From: Thermococcus guaymasensis DSM 11113
Lineage (GTDB): Archaea; Methanobacteriota_B; Thermococci; Thermococcales; Thermococcaceae
Direction: 5' to 3'
DNA length: 64,000 bases
NCBI RefSeq assembly: GCF_000816105.1
Contig: NZ_CP007140.1
Location: forward strand, 434,001 to 498,000
Below the pieces are notes generated by a model. The model did no database searches, was not told the origin of the DNA, and worked only from the letters and a program-made list of their open reading frames with translations. Shown in pieces: positions 18,880 to 27,856 of the stretch; position 1 is the first letter of the stretch; every line of letters begins with the position of its first letter. A program made the translations under genes and the position numbers.

Positions 18880-19542
18880 TTAAAAACGTTCCGAGAGCCT
18901 GTACACGAGATAGCCCAAGAATATCCCGGTAAACGCGTCCCAAACCCAGTGTTCAGCCAGGAGAACCGTTGAAGCTGGAATCAGCGCAACGACGATCGCC
19001 AGCATCTTGGAAAGCTTTTCCTTTCTACGCACGAGCGCAATGAAACCCAGAGTATCCACGGTGCAGTGGGGGGAGGGGAGGACGAACTGCGGCCTCGCCT
19101 GCCACCCTGGAGGTGGGTACTCCCTTGGCAAGTCAGTATACACAAGGTGGGGCGGATAGACGTATGCTATAACGAATATAACGCTCATGATCAGAAACGC
19201 CACAAGACAACTCTTCGCGAGTCTTTCAGCACTTTTGGGATCGATAAGGAGGAGATACAGGGTGACCCCGAATATCACACCCGTAAACCCGGTCTTATAG
19301 AGAACGTCCATAAAAGCATAGAGCAGGGCGTGCGACTTCGTCCATACCAGGAGCCCCAGAACAAAGTCGCGGGACGTGCCGGGGAGGGCCAGCAACAGGT
19401 CAGTGTAGTTGACGCTCCAACGGCCAAGATGAGGATACACCAGACTGTAGAGATTCCAGTAAGCATAGGCCAAAATAAGCATCAAAATGGCCCTGACCCG
19501 TGAAGTGATGGAAAGGTTACCAATATTGATGACCCTCGACAT
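18880..19542 (-). CDS. PAP2 / AUR1-like membrane phosphatase
   Basis: A 220-residue protein with about six membrane helices. The C-terminal half carries PAP2-type catalytic residues: PSPHCTVDTLG (His in the C2-like motif) and AEHWVWDAFTGIFLGY (His and Asp of the C3-like motif). The arrangement resembles inositol phosphorylceramide synthase/AUR1-type proteins, so lipid head-group transfer or dephosphorylation is plausible. The ATG has no Shine-Dalgarno and sits only about six bases from the predicted start site, so the mRNA is probably leaderless. It shares a palindromic TATA with tRNA-Asn. Confidence 0.75.
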   Translation of the reverse strand: MSRVINIGNLSITSRVRAILMLILAYAYWNLYSLVYPHLGRWSVNYTDLLLALPGTSRDFVLGLLVWTKSHALLYAFMDVLYKTGFTGVIFGVTLYLLLIDPKSAERLAKSCLVAFLIMSVIFVIAYVYPPHLVYTDLPREYPPPGWQARPQFVLPSPHCTVDTLGFIALVRRKEKLSKMLAIVVALIPASTVLLAEHWVWDAFTGIFLGYLVYRLSERF

Positions 19543-19568
19543 GGTTCCCCAATGGACAAAGACCGCAA

Positions 19569-19580
19569 GATTTATAAATC
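19569..19580. promoter_or_regulatory. Palindromic TATA serving divergent promoters
   Basis: GATTTATAAATC is a perfect 12-base palindrome. Rightward it is correctly placed (about 30 bases) for tRNA-Asn at 19608. Leftward it is about 27 bases from ATG 19542 of the PAP2 gene. One box therefore probably directs transcription both ways. Confidence 0.55.
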
Positions 19581-19607
19581 CACCTAATATCTCCTAACAT
19601 GGGTTAA

Positions 19608-19683
19608 GCCGCCGTAGCTTAGTTGGTAGAGCGCCGGACTGTTAATCCGGCGGTCCCCGGTTCGAATCCGGGCGGCGGCGCCA
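19608..19683 (+). tRNA. tRNA-Asn (anticodon GTT), CCA encoded
   Basis: Acceptor GCCGCCG pairs with CGGCGGC. The anticodon arm is GCCGGA-CTGTTAA-TCCGGC and the T arm is CCCGGTTCGAATCCGGG, with G discriminator and encoded CCA. Confidence 0.95.
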
Positions 19684-19688
19684 TCAGT

Positions 19689-19766
19689 GGGCCCGTAGCT
19701 CAGCCTGGTCAGAGCGCGCGGCTCATAACCGCGTGGTCGGGGGTTCAAAGCCCCCCGGGCCCACCA
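19689..19766 (+). tRNA. tRNA with CAT anticodon (elongator Met or Ile2), CCA encoded
   Basis: Acceptor GGGCCCG pairs with CGGGCCC. The anticodon arm is CGCGG-CTCATAA-CCGCG, with A discriminator and CCA. It is not the initiator, which has an AGC/GCGGG-type start and GGG-CCC anticodon stem. The GGGCCCG acceptor with A73 resembles archaeal tRNA-Ile, so it may be the Ile2 tRNA whose C34 becomes agmatidine (reads AUA) rather than elongator Met. The sequence alone does not settle this. Confidence 0.9.
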
Positions 19767-19811
19767 TGTTCTCAAAACCCTTAATTTCCAAAGAACTCTG
19801 ATTTCTCATGA

Positions 19812-20312
19812 TCAAAATATTCCCAACGTTCTTTTTAGAAGAGCCACTTCTTTTTCACCCAGTGAATCCCCCAGAACCACGTGGAGCTTTGAGTTGTTGA
19901 CCAACGTTATATCATTGACCTTCGCAAGAAACTTCATCGTTGGGGCCAAACCAGCCTCAAGAATGAGGTATTCAACGCCATCCAAGATCACAACAGACCT
20001 CCTTGTGGAGACATCCTTAATTATCACAAATTCCAGCTTGTAGAGATCCCTCGGATTTATGGCACTGGGATGGTCTACCGTAGAGATCCACACTACCTTA
20101 AGCCGTTTGTCGTTCACATTCAGTTTTTCAGTCACTATGTTAGGGGGATCCCTAGCTACGAGAAGAACAGGGCGATTGGAAGAGAGTTTAGTAATTACAA
20201 GTCTCTTTATCTGGGAGGGCGGAATAATCACCTCTTCCCTTCTCACATCATTCCCAATGAAAGGTCTTGACTTCTTGCTGAATAATGGAATCATCTGGGG
20301 TCCCAAGGGCAT
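19812..20312 (-). CDS. DUF835 domain protein
   Basis: A 166-residue soluble protein. The C-terminal 110 residues have the pattern of DUF835, a domain frequent in Thermococcales (PRDLYKLEFVI, SVVILDGVEYLILEAG, then a helix and a hydrophobic strand LHVVLGDS). The domain is often attached to membrane or signalling modules; its function is unknown. TTATAAG about 25 bases upstream of the ATG suggests a leaderless transcript. It is a single-gene unit upstream of tRNA genes on the other strand. Confidence 0.65.
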   Translation of the reverse strand: MPLGPQMIPLFSKKSRPFIGNDVRREEVIIPPSQIKRLVITKLSSNRPVLLVARDPPNIVTEKLNVNDKRLKVVWISTVDHPSAINPRDLYKLEFVIIKDVSTRRSVVILDGVEYLILEAGLAPTMKFLAKVNDITLVNNSKLHVVLGDSLGEKEVALLKRTLGIF

Positions 20313-20472
20313 AATCTACACCACAAGCTTATAAGTATTTCGAAGATTGTGTAACTAATGTAACAATTCTTTAGATACATTGCAACAAATTTCAGCAATA
20401 CGAGAACAAATACTTTGACCGTACCATTCATCTGGTTATCACAAAACAAAATAGAAGAGTAAACAAGAGTGT

Positions 20473-20874
20473 TCATTCCCCTCTCTCGCAGAGTTCGAGA
20501 AGCACACCCGTTACGGCCTTCGGGTGGACGAAGGCTATCTTGGCCCCGCCTGCACCAGTCCTCGGTTCCTCGTCTATGAGCCGGTAGCCCTTCTCCTTGA
20601 GCTCCTTGAGGTGCTCCTCGATGTTCGTGACGCCGAGGGCTATGTGGTGTATCCCCTCACCGCGCTTGGCTATGAACTTCGCTATCGGTGAGTCCTCGGC
20701 GGTCGGCTCAAGGAGCTCAATCCTGCTCTCTCCGATGTGGATTATGGCGGTTCTAACCTTCTGGTCGGGCACTTCCTCGATTTCCTCGACCTTGAGACCA
20801 AGCCCTTCCCAGACCTTTATGGCCTCCTCAAGGTTCTTAACGGCTATACCAACGTGGTCTATCTTCCTGAACAT
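20473..20874 (-). CDS. mce: Methylmalonyl-CoA epimerase
   Basis: A 133-residue glyoxalase-fold (VOC) enzyme interconverting R- and S-methylmalonyl-CoA. Metal ligands are His in KIDHVGIAV, His in IHHIALGV and Glu in LLELCE, with the catalytic Glu in the ELLEP strand. It lies four bases after meaB and behind the B12-binding mutase subunit on the same strand, which fixes its pathway. Confidence 0.95.
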   Translation of the reverse strand: MFRKIDHVGIAVKNLEEAIKVWEGLGLKVEEIEEVPDQKVRTAIIHIGESRIELLEPTAEDSPIAKFIAKRGEGIHHIALGVTNIEEHLKELKEKGYRLIDEEPRTGAGGAKIAFVHPKAVTGVLLELCERGE

Positions 20875-20878
20875 GCGA

Positions 20879-21847
20879 TCACCTCCAGAGATCCTCCTTA
20901 AGTTTCTCCATCACGATTTGAGATGCTGAATAGGGATCGAGCTTCCTTTCAACTACTTCTTCGATAAGCCCCCTCGCTTCCCCTCTTTCAAGCTTCTCCT
21001 CCACCTTGCTCGCTATGGTGGAGGCGATGATGGTTTTCACTTCCTCTCTCGCGCGGAACATTCTTCTCTCCTTCAGCCTGCCGCTCTTCTCCATGTGCTC
21101 CCTGTGCTTCTTTATGGCTTCCCAGAGAGGCCTGACCCCCTTCAGGGTGAAGGCCGTCGTCTCGACTATCGGGGGCTCCCAGCCGAGCCCCTTCCACTTC
21201 TCCCTCTCGAACTCCAGCGCCATCTTGAGCTCTAAGTAGACCATCTCAACACCTTCCCTGTCGGCCTTGTTGATTGCGAAAATGTCAGCTACCTCCATAA
21301 GGCCGGCCTTTATTGCCTGAACCTCGTCGCCTAGGCCTGGAACCGTCACGAGAACAACGGTGTCAGCAGTCTTAACGATGTCCACCTCGATCTGCCCGAC
21401 TCCAACAGTTTCAACGAATATCAGGTCGTAGCCGGCCGCGTCCAGAACCTTCACGGCGTCATTGGTGGCTTTCGCCAGCCCCCCCAAAGAACCGCGCGTG
21501 GCCATGCTCCTGATGAAAACGCCGGGATCCGTTGAGTGCCTCTGCATCCTCAGCCTGTCGCCAAGAAGGGCGCCCCCCGTGAAGGGAGAAGTTGGGTCTA
21601 TAGCCACGACACCAACGAGGTGACCTTCATCCCTGGCCAGCTTGATAAGCTTGTCGAGAAGGGTTGACTTCCCAGAACCAGGCGGACCGGTAATGCCGAC
21701 GACATAAGCCCTTCCGGTGTGGGGATAAATCCTCCGGATTATTTCCCTTGCTTTCTCCTCGTCGTTCTCCACGAGGGTTATGAGCCTTGCTATGGCCTTC
21801 TTCTCGCCTGAAAGTGCGGACTGGATAAGGGACTCAAGGCTCTCCAT
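20879..21847 (-). CDS. meaB: MeaB/ArgK-type GTPase, methylmalonyl-CoA mutase chaperone
   Basis: A 322-residue SIMIBI-class GTPase. Walker A GPPGSGKS is at 54-61, followed by switch-type D in [29 protein letters not shown] and NKAD. It gates cofactor B12 loading and protects methylmalonyl-CoA mutase. It sits between the B12-binding subunit (upstream) and mce (downstream), forming an operon. Older annotations call this family LAO/AO transport ATPase. Confidence 0.94.
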   Translation of the reverse strand: MESLESLIQSALSGEKKAIARLITLVENDEEKAREIIRRIYPHTGRAYVVGITGPPGSGKSTLLDKLIKLARDEGHLVGVVAIDPTSPFTGGALLGDRLRMQRHSTDPGVFIRSMATRGSLGGLAKATNDAVKVLDAAGYDLIFVETVGVGQIEVDIVKTADTVVLVTVPGLGDEVQAIKAGLMEVADIFAINKADREGVEMVYLELKMALEFEREKWKGLGWEPPIVETTAFTLKGVRPLWEAIKKHREHMEKSGRLKERRMFRAREEVKTIIASTIASKVEEKLERGEARGLIEEVVERKLDPYSASQIVMEKLKEDLWR

Positions 21848-21886
21848 TTTCCATCCCTGGAGAAATTATCCAAAGGGAATATAAAG

Positions 21887-22315
21887 TTAAGCCTTGAAGC
21901 GCTTGAGGTTCTCAACGGCCTTATCGACGAACTCGATGATAGTCTTGAGCGAGGTTCCCGGGCCGAAGACCTCGGAAACACCCATCTTCTTAAGCTCCTC
22001 GGCGTCGTCAGGCGGGATTATTCCCCCAGCAAAGATTACAATGTCCTCGTTCGGCTTTATCCCCCTCTCTTCAAGGAGCTTAATTATCTTCGGAATCAAA
22101 ACCATGTGGGCCCCTGAGAGAATGCTTATGCCCAGAACCGCGGCGTCTTCCTGGACAACCGTCTCAACGATCTGCTCCGGAGTCTGCCTTATTCCCGTGT
22201 AGATGACCTCGTATCCGGCCTCCTTAAGGGCCCTTGCCACGACCTTGGCACCCCTGTCGTGACCGTCAAGGCCGGGCTTTGCTATGACGACGCGAACCTT
22301 TGAGCGCTCGACCAT
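21887..22315 (-). CDS. mcmA2: Methylmalonyl-CoA mutase, B12-binding small subunit
   Basis: A 142-residue cobalamin-binding domain. The base-off signature DGHDRGAKVVA (DxHxxG with the lower-ligand His) lies near residue 20, then the SILSGAH switch and AGGIIPPDD loop. In archaea the mutase is split, and this subunit pairs with a separate catalytic subunit that is not in the window. ATG 22315 is preceded by GGTGGTG. It is the first gene of the mcmA2-meaB-mce operon. Confidence 0.93.
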   Translation of the reverse strand: MVERSKVRVVIAKPGLDGHDRGAKVVARALKEAGYEVIYTGIRQTPEQIVETVVQEDAAVLGISILSGAHMVLIPKIIKLLEERGIKPNEDIVIFAGGIIPPDDAEELKKMGVSEVFGPGTSLKTIIEFVDKAVENLKRFKA

Positions 22316-22435
22316 TGACACCACCGGGTATGCTTACCCCCTTGTCGTATTTAAAGATTGTCAAAACTCAAGGTTCAGGTTTACGTTGGATTTTTTGTCC
22401 ACAAGATTTTTTAACGGCTTTGAAAAGGAGAGAAC

Positions 22436-23083
22436 ATGCTCCACGACGCCCACACCCACACGCTCCACTCGGATGGCCTCGGGGAGGTCTTTGAGAACAT
22501 AGCAGAAGCAGAGAGAAAGGGCCTCTCGCTCGTGGCGATAACAGACCACAGCCATTACGTTCTGGGTAGCAACTTCAACGCTTATCTGAACGAGATCCGG
22601 CGCTGGGGAGAAGACAGTGGGATAACGATATTAGCTGGGATCGAGGGGAACATAACCCCAAACGGCGTGGACGTGCCTGCATGGGCCGCGGAGAAGCTAG
22701 ACTTCGTGATAGCAAGCGTCCACGAGTGGGTTGATAGGCCTGACCAGTACGTTGGGCTCGTTAAGGCTGCCCTTATTGATGAGAACGTTGACATAATCGG
22801 CCATTTTGGAGCGAGCTTCCCCTACATCGGCTACCCACCTTGGGAAGACCTCGTTGAGCTGATAGAGCTGGCCGAGGAGAACGGAAAGGCCTTTGAGATA
22901 AGCTCACGCTACCGCGTCCCCGATCTGGAGTTCGTGAGAGAGTGCATAAGGAGGGGCGTCAAGCTGACGTTTGCCAGCGACGCCCACAGGCCCGAAAAAG
23001 TCGGGAACGTCGGCTGGAGCGTGAGCATTTTTAGAAAAGCCGGCGGAAAGCCCGAAGACCTGCTGTTTGAGGAGTTCTTGTGA
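22436..23083 (+). CDS. PHP domain phosphoesterase
   Basis: A 215-residue polymerase-histidinol-phosphatase (PHP) domain protein. Metal-binding motifs are visible: DAHTHTLHSDG at the N-terminus, AITDHSH, the Glu in LAGIEGN, ASVHEW, GHFG and the terminal FASDAHRPE. It is probably a histidinol-phosphatase-like or nucleotide phosphoesterase; the substrate is undetermined. GGAGAG precedes the ATG. The CRISPR array begins only 17 bases after its stop. Confidence 0.85.
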   Translation: MLHDAHTHTLHSDGLGEVFENIAEAERKGLSLVAITDHSHYVLGSNFNAYLNEIRRWGEDSGITILAGIEGNITPNGVDVPAWAAEKLDFVIASVHEWVDRPDQYVGLVKAALIDENVDIIGHFGASFPYIGYPPWEDLVELIELAEENGKAFEISSRYRVPDLEFVRECIRRGVKLTFASDAHRPEKVGNVGWSVSIFRKAGGKPEDLLFEEFL

Positions 23084-23100
23084 TTTCAAGCTCCATCTTA

Positions 23101-23669
23101 GTTCCAATTCTCCTAGAGTCTTATTGCAACAGTATGCGCGGCGAAAAAAAGAGGAAGACGACGCCCGCCTTTCAATTCTCCTAGAGTCTTATTGCAACCT
23201 GCTCTTCCTCGTGATGGCCCTGGTCGGCATCATCAGGCTTTCAATTCTCCTAGAGTCTTATTGCAACACATTAAGCTGATTGTCTCTATTGTTAGCTGGG
23301 CTCTCTTTCAATTCTCCTAGAGTCTTATTGCAACCGCCGTGAAACGGCCCGGAGAGCTAAAAAGAAAACTGCACTTTCAATTCTCCTAGAGTCTTATTGC
23401 AACGCAGCGCCGAGCTAACCGGAGTCACCCTCTATGTTGACTTTCAATTCTCCTAGAGTCTTATTGCAACGCTCTAGCTGGGGGTGTGGTGCTATGAAGA
23501 GGCTTCCTTTCAATTCTCCTAGAGTCTTATTGCAACGTGTACGGCGTTGACAAGCAGGACATGCACGCCGTCGCTTTCAATTCTCCTAGAGTCTTATTGC
23601 AACGGAGCCAGAGTCTCCCTCCCACTTGAACTTGGTCTCCTTTCAATTCTCCTAGAGTCTTATTGCAAC
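23101..23669 (-). CRISPR. CRISPR array, 9 repeats and 8 spacers, no cas genes nearby
   Basis: A 30-base repeat, CTTTCAATTCTCCTAGAGTC followed by TTATTGCAAC on the plus strand, starts at 23101, 23169, 23238, 23305, 23374, 23441, 23507, 23574 and 23640. Spacers are 36-39 bases. Eight copies are identical. The copy at 23101 differs at two bases (GTTCC for CTTTC), marking it as the old, leader-distal end. The array is therefore read on the minus strand from a leader to the right of 23669, with repeat sense GTTGCAATAAGACTCTAGGA and so on, the Thermococcales type ending in GAAAG. It must use Cas proteins encoded elsewhere. Confidence 0.98.
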
Positions 23670-24126
23670 AGGGCGGAAAATCCGCCCCTTCGCCCGACAG
23701 AAGGCTATAAACACTCAAATATTTAAGCTTTTCTGGAAACCTCTGCAAAAGCAAAGAGGAGGAAGTACCCTGAATTCAGGCCTTGAGAAGTCCCCTGTGC
23801 ACCGCCGAGGCAATATTGTCCTTCCTTTTCTGCCGGGGCGAGAACCGGTCGGCGATTTCCAGGGAAAAGATAGCGCCCCAATTCAAAATTTTGAACGTCC
23901 AACTGCTTGAAACTCAAAAAGATTCAATTTGAACAGGGTTTTGGGTTGGAACTCTGGTGGGGTCGCTCCGTTCGAAATTCCGAAAAATTTTCGTTACAAA
24001 ATTCAAGTCGGATCGTAACGATAAGGGACGCTTTCAAAGTGGTCAAAATCGATTTCCGGGCGCCTTAGATGGGAGAAATTGACAAAACTGGCCCTCACAG
24101 GACATAAAACTCAAATCCGGGGGTGT
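23670..24126 (-). promoter_or_regulatory. CRISPR leader region (no gene)
   Basis: 457 bases without a credible gene. Next to the first repeat is a hairpin, GGGCGGA-AAA-TCCGCCC (23671-23687). On the minus strand GCTTAAATATTTGAG (about 23718-23732) is a TATA-like element about 50 bases before the array. Farther out are A+T tracts (AAATTCAAGT, GAAAAATTTTCG) typical of archaeal leaders. The far end touches the stop codon of maf. Confidence 0.6.
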
Positions 24127-24684
24127 TCATCGTGATATGATGTCAAAGCCTAACTCCCTGAGCTTCCAAATTATCTCCATCGGAAAGCCGACGACGTTGT
24201 AGTAGTCGCCATTAATCCACTCGACGAAGAGGCCGGCCTTTCCCTGAATCCCGTAAGCACCGGCCTTGTCCATCGGTTCGCCGGTTCTTATGTAGGCCCA
24301 TATCAGCTCATCGTCCAGCTCGCGGAACTTGACTTCGGTCGTGACCGAGCCAGTTATCTCCTCTCCCTCGCGGACTATGCAGTAGCCGGTCGTGACGAGG
24401 TGAACCCTCCCGCTGAGCAGTTTGAGCATCTCGTAGGCTTCCTGCTCGTCCCTCGGCTTGCCGAGTATATAGCCGTCAATGCTGACGACCGTGTCCGCGC
24501 CGATGACCGTGCCGCCGACGCGCGAGTAGACCTCCCTCGCCTTCAGCCTCGCGAGCTCAACGGCGCACTCCTCGGGAGTTCCTGAACATCTCTCCTCCGC
24601 GTTGCTCGGGATTACGTGGAAGTCAGAGATGAAGCGCGACAGTATCTCCTTCCTCCTCGGTGAAGCTGAGGCCAGAACGAGCAT
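24127..24684 (-). CDS. maf: Maf-like nucleotide pyrophosphatase
   Basis: A 185-residue Maf/HAM1-fold protein. The N-terminal signature LASASPRRKEIL, the central GADTVVSIDG with catalytic Asp, LGKPRDEQEAYEML, and the C-terminal GAYGIQGKAGLFVEWINGDY are all present. The family hydrolyses non-canonical or modified NTPs (dTTP/UTP/CTP types) to monophosphates. ATG 24684 follows GGGGGTGTGGGA; the open frame extends 12 codons further without a better start. Confidence 0.93.
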   Translation of the reverse strand: MLVLASASPRRKEILSRFISDFHVIPSNAEERCSGTPEECAVELARLKAREVYSRVGGTVIGADTVVSIDGYILGKPRDEQEAYEMLKLLSGRVHLVTTGYCIVREGEEITGSVTTEVKFRELDDELIWAYIRTGEPMDKAGAYGIQGKAGLFVEWINGDYYNVVGFPMEIIWKLRELGFDIISR

Positions 24685-24730
24685 TCCCACACCCCCAAAC
24701 GTTAAAAGGAAAGAGCCCAACTGAAACTAG

Positions 24731-24785
24731 GCGATGACGACAATTTCGCTAGCTGAACCGTGATGAGTACCCTCGCAACCGAGCC
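24731..24785 (+). ncRNA. C/D box guide sRNA (second in window)
   Basis: Between two minus-strand genes the plus strand reads GGC stem, C core GATGA (24733-24737), a guide of about 15 nt, D' CTGA (24753-24756), a three-base spacer, C' GTGATGA (24760-24766), guide GTACCCTCGCAA, D-like CCGA (24779-24782), and GCC closing the stem. The D box deviates by one base from CTGA. Its end touches the stop codon of the next gene. Guide targets were not computed. Confidence 0.5.
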
Positions 24786-25153
24786 TAAGCGAGGCACTCC
24801 TCGATGGCTTTCACTATGCACTCGATATCTCTCTCGAACTCGAGAACCGAACAGCGGTTTCCATCCACCGGCGGGCAGTTTTCCGTTATTCTCCTCAGCT
24901 TGACGTGGACGATTCCCTTCTTGCCCTCCTTTTCGAGGGTGTACTTACGGTAGAGCACGTCGCAGTCCTCGCCCTCAAGCTCCTCGACGTCCGCGTTGAA
25001 GTGGGCCTTTATGATCCTGTCAACGCCGTTCACTATCTCCATAGCTATGTCGTAGCTCCTGTCACCGATCACCATCGGGGGGCAGACGTGCTCCATGTTG
25101 TGTTTGTCGAAGCGGTGGAAGCTCTCCGGGATGATAACAACGTCGTACTTCAT
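24785..25153 (-). CDS. Conserved hypothetical protein
   Basis: A 122-residue soluble, acidic protein from ATG 25153 (CAGGTGGTGTCC upstream). It begins MKYDVVIIPESFHRFDKHNM and contains five Cys, including VCPPMVIGD and ENCPPVDGNRCSVLEF, which could form disulfides or bind metal. No family was recognised. It lies 48 bases downstream of the PIN-KH ATPase gene on the same strand. Confidence 0.65.
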   Translation of the reverse strand: MKYDVVIIPESFHRFDKHNMEHVCPPMVIGDRSYDIAMEIVNGVDRIIKAHFNADVEELEGEDCDVLYRKYTLEKEGKKGIVHVKLRRITENCPPVDGNRCSVLEFERDIECIVKAIEECLA

Positions 25154-25201
25154 GGACACCACCTGAAAAAGAATGGGAGGGGAAATTAAAAAGCTTTGGA
25201 C

Positions 25202-27010
25202 TCAGGTGCTGGCCCAAATCGGTATGCCCGCTTGGATGAGCCTCTTCAGTTCCTTGCCTATCGGCGTGCTCTTGCTCACCTTGACGAGGCCCTTCTTGCT
25301 CGGCGTTGCGGTGAAGACGTACTGTTCTCCCCCGTAGAACTTGAGGGGCTTCTTAGCATAGTCCGGCGAAACACGGAGCACTATCGTTTTCTTCTTTTCC
25401 TCGACCTCGACGGGTATCTTCTCCTTGGGTTTCTCGGCTTCCCTCTCGGTGAAGCTCTTGACGTCTATGCTTATGCCTATCTTCTTCTCAAGCTCGGTTA
25501 TGCGCTTGCCCTTCTTGCCGATGATTGCCGGGATGTCGAACTCGTCCGCGTAGATTACCGCCTTGTGCGGGTTGACTATCTCGACCTCGGTGTAGACATC
25601 TGGCAGGAACTTCTTGATCTCCTGCTTGAGCCTCTTCTCGGCGAGCTTTAGGGCCGGAGCCTTCTCCTCCTTCTTGACCGGGACGACGCTTACCTCTTCA
25701 CCGTAGGTGTAGATCTCGTACTCCAGCTCGCCGGTCTCGAAGTCCCTGACCTCTATCACAGGCCTCGCCAGATCCTCCTCCTTCATTCCGCTCGGAACCT
25801 TGACGAGGTATTCCAGCGTGAGAACCTTGGCAACTCTGCCTGCCTTGATGAAGATCACGGTGTCAACTATCTGGGGTATCATTCCAAGCTCGACCCTTCC
25901 GATGAAGCGCTGTATGGCGTCAATAGGCTTCGTCGCGTGGACGACACCGACCATTCCAACGCCAGCCAGGCGGAGGTCGGCGTATATCTTGAAGTCGCTG
26001 GTCTTCCTCATCTCGTCGAATATCGTGTAGTCCGGTCTCACTAAGAGCAGTATGTCGCCGGTCAGCTCCATCTTGCCGCTCAGGGCCGTGTACTGCGTTA
26101 TCTCCTCGCCCACCTGCAGGTCCCTTGGCTTCTCCATCGTCTTGACTATCTTGCCCATGCTCGCGTACCACTCGGCTAGGGCCTGTGCGAAGGTCGTCTT
26201 ACCCTCACCGGGAGCGCCGGCGATGAGGATTCCCTCCGCCTTGTCCTTGAGCCTCTCAAGGAGCTTCTCGCTGAGCTCGTAGTCCTCTATGCTCAGCTTC
26301 TTGACGGGCCTGACGGCGGTAATCTCCATCCTGTCCGCGAAGGGCGGCCTCGCTATGACGATACGGTAGTTCCTGAGCTGGACGACAGTTGCCCCTGGTT
26401 CGTCGAGCTCTATGAAGCTGTCTGGTTCTCTCTTAGCCCTCTCCACCACGTCGTCCGCTATATCCTCAAGCTCCTCGTCGGTGAGGGGTTCATCCCTTAT
26501 CGGGACGAGCCTCCACTCACCGGGCTTCCCTTTCTTGGCGAGGGGCCTCACGCCGGCCTTGAGGTGGACGCTCATCGTGGTCTCGTCAAAGAAGTCCTCA
26601 AGGCGGTGCTTCACCCCGCGCTTGGCGGTCAGGTATATCACGTCTATGCCCTTTGCTATGGCTATGTCCCTCTGCACCTGGTCGCCGGTGATAAGCGTCG
26701 CGTTGAGCGCCCTTGCAGTCTCGCGAACCATGTGGTCTATCTCGCCGGCCTTGGCCCTTCTTATCTGCCAGAGCTCCGGCCTCTCGCCGTAGAACTCCAG
26801 CAGGATTTTGCCGTCCTCTGCCATCTCGCGGAGCTTCTTGAGCTCCTCAAGGCCCGTATGTCCGATAGCCTTCCCCTCGTTAGCCTGGTGCTCTATCTCA
26901 GCGACCACAGCCTCTGGAACGACGACCTTGACCTTCTCGTCGAGGGTTGAGAGGAACTGGGTCAGCCTACCGTCAACTATCACGCTCGTATCCGGAACGA
27001 ACACTCTCAT
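25202..27010 (-). CDS. PIN domain - ATPase - KH domain protein
   Basis: A 602-residue archaeal protein in three parts. The N-terminal PIN nuclease domain (VPDTSVIVDGR, first Asp at 7; VAEIEHQ; TGDQVQRDIA) is followed by a PilT/VirB11-like ATPase (Walker A GAPGEGKTT at 265-273, DYTIFDEMRKTSDF as Walker B, GVVHATKPIDAIQRF) and a C-terminal KH-type RNA-binding segment (IIGKKGKRITELEKKIGISI, near 520). An RNA-processing or quality-control role is inferred; the family is uncharacterised. GTG 27019 in frame is less well placed than ATG 27010 with AGGTGAGAGAG. Confidence 0.88.
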   Translation of the reverse strand: MRVFVPDTSVIVDGRLTQFLSTLDEKVKVVVPEAVVAEIEHQANEGKAIGHTGLEELKKLREMAEDGKILLEFYGERPELWQIRRAKAGEIDHMVRETARALNATLITGDQVQRDIAIAKGIDVIYLTAKRGVKHRLEDFFDETTMSVHLKAGVRPLAKKGKPGEWRLVPIRDEPLTDEELEDIADDVVERAKREPDSFIELDEPGATVVQLRNYRIVIARPPFADRMEITAVRPVKKLSIEDYELSEKLLERLKDKAEGILIAGAPGEGKTTFAQALAEWYASMGKIVKTMEKPRDLQVGEEITQYTALSGKMELTGDILLLVRPDYTIFDEMRKTSDFKIYADLRLAGVGMVGVVHATKPIDAIQRFIGRVELGMIPQIVDTVIFIKAGRVAKVLTLEYLVKVPSGMKEEDLARPVIEVRDFETGELEYEIYTYGEEVSVVPVKKEEKAPALKLAEKRLKQEIKKFLPDVYTEVEIVNPHKAVIYADEFDIPAIIGKKGKRITELEKKIGISIDVKSFTEREAEKPKEKIPVEVEEKKKTIVLRVSPDYAKKPLKFYGGEQYVFTATPSKKGLVKVSKSTPIGKELKRLIQAGIPIWAST

Positions 27011-27109
27011 CTCTCTCACCTAGCCTAACTTGACTGAACGGTTCATAAGGTTTTAGCATTTCCTAAAGCTTCATAAAGGTTTAGGAGCAAAATTTTATCA
27101 GGTGGGATT

Positions 27110-27847
27110 ATGGGGCGCCTGATATCAATTGCAAGCGGTAAAGGCGGGACCGGAAAGACCACGACCACCGCAAACCTCTCGATAGCCCTCGGAAAACTTG
27201 GAAAGAGGATTTTGGCAGTAGATGCCGACCTGACTATGGCCAACCTCAGCCTGGTTATGGGGATCGATGATGCTGAAACCACCATCCACGATGTCCTTGC
27301 TGGGGAAGCTTCGATTTCCGATGCGATATACCAGACGAGTTTCGAGAATGTGGATCTGATTCCTGCCGCCATAGACTGGGAGCATGTCAAAAGAGCGGAC
27401 CCAAGAAAGCTGCCCTCCACAATAAAACCGCTCAAAGAGCATTACGACTTTGTGATAATTGATTGCCCGGCCGGACTCCAGATGGATGCGATGAACGCTA
27501 TGCTAAGCGGTGAGGAGGTAATTCTAATCACGAACCCTGAAATCTCCTGCATAACCGACACGATGAAGGTTGGAATCGTCCTCAAGAAAGCCGGCCTGGC
27601 CGTCCTCGGCTTTGTTCTCAACCGCTATGGCAGAAGTGAAAACGACATACCCCCAGAGGCGGCGGAGGAAGTCATGGAAGTTCCCCTCCTCGTTGTTGTT
27701 CCAGAGGATCCAAAGGTCAGGGAAGCGACTCTTGAGGGCATACCCGTCGTTGAGTATGCCCCAGATTCAGGGGGTGCGAAGGCATTTATGAAACTGGCAG
27801 AAGAGGTTGTGAGGATAGCAGGCTTCAAGGCAAGGGTCATGTACTGA
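27110..27847 (+). CDS. minD: MinD/ParA-type ATPase
   Basis: A 245-residue deviant-Walker ATPase: KGGTGKTTT at 11-19, DADLTMANLSLV, DFVIIDCPAG, and a later NRYG segment. The C-terminus RIAGFKARVMY lacks an obvious MinE-style amphipathic helix. Archaeal MinD paralogues help position chemotaxis arrays and archaella or act in metabolism, so the role is open. It lies nine bases upstream of the GPN GTPase and is probably cotranscribed. Confidence 0.9.
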   Translation: MGRLISIASGKGGTGKTTTTANLSIALGKLGKRILAVDADLTMANLSLVMGIDDAETTIHDVLAGEASISDAIYQTSFENVDLIPAAIDWEHVKRADPRKLPSTIKPLKEHYDFVIIDCPAGLQMDAMNAMLSGEEVILITNPEISCITDTMKVGIVLKKAGLAVLGFVLNRYGRSENDIPPEAAEEVMEVPLLVVVPEDPKVREATLEGIPVVEYAPDSGGAKAFMKLAEEVVRIAGFKARVMY

Positions 27848-27856
27848 GGTGGTGCC

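Noticed and set aside
23670-24126. cas genes or a protein in the CRISPR leader
   Set aside because: Only short frames without start signals; the neighbours on both sides (PHP protein, maf) are unrelated.
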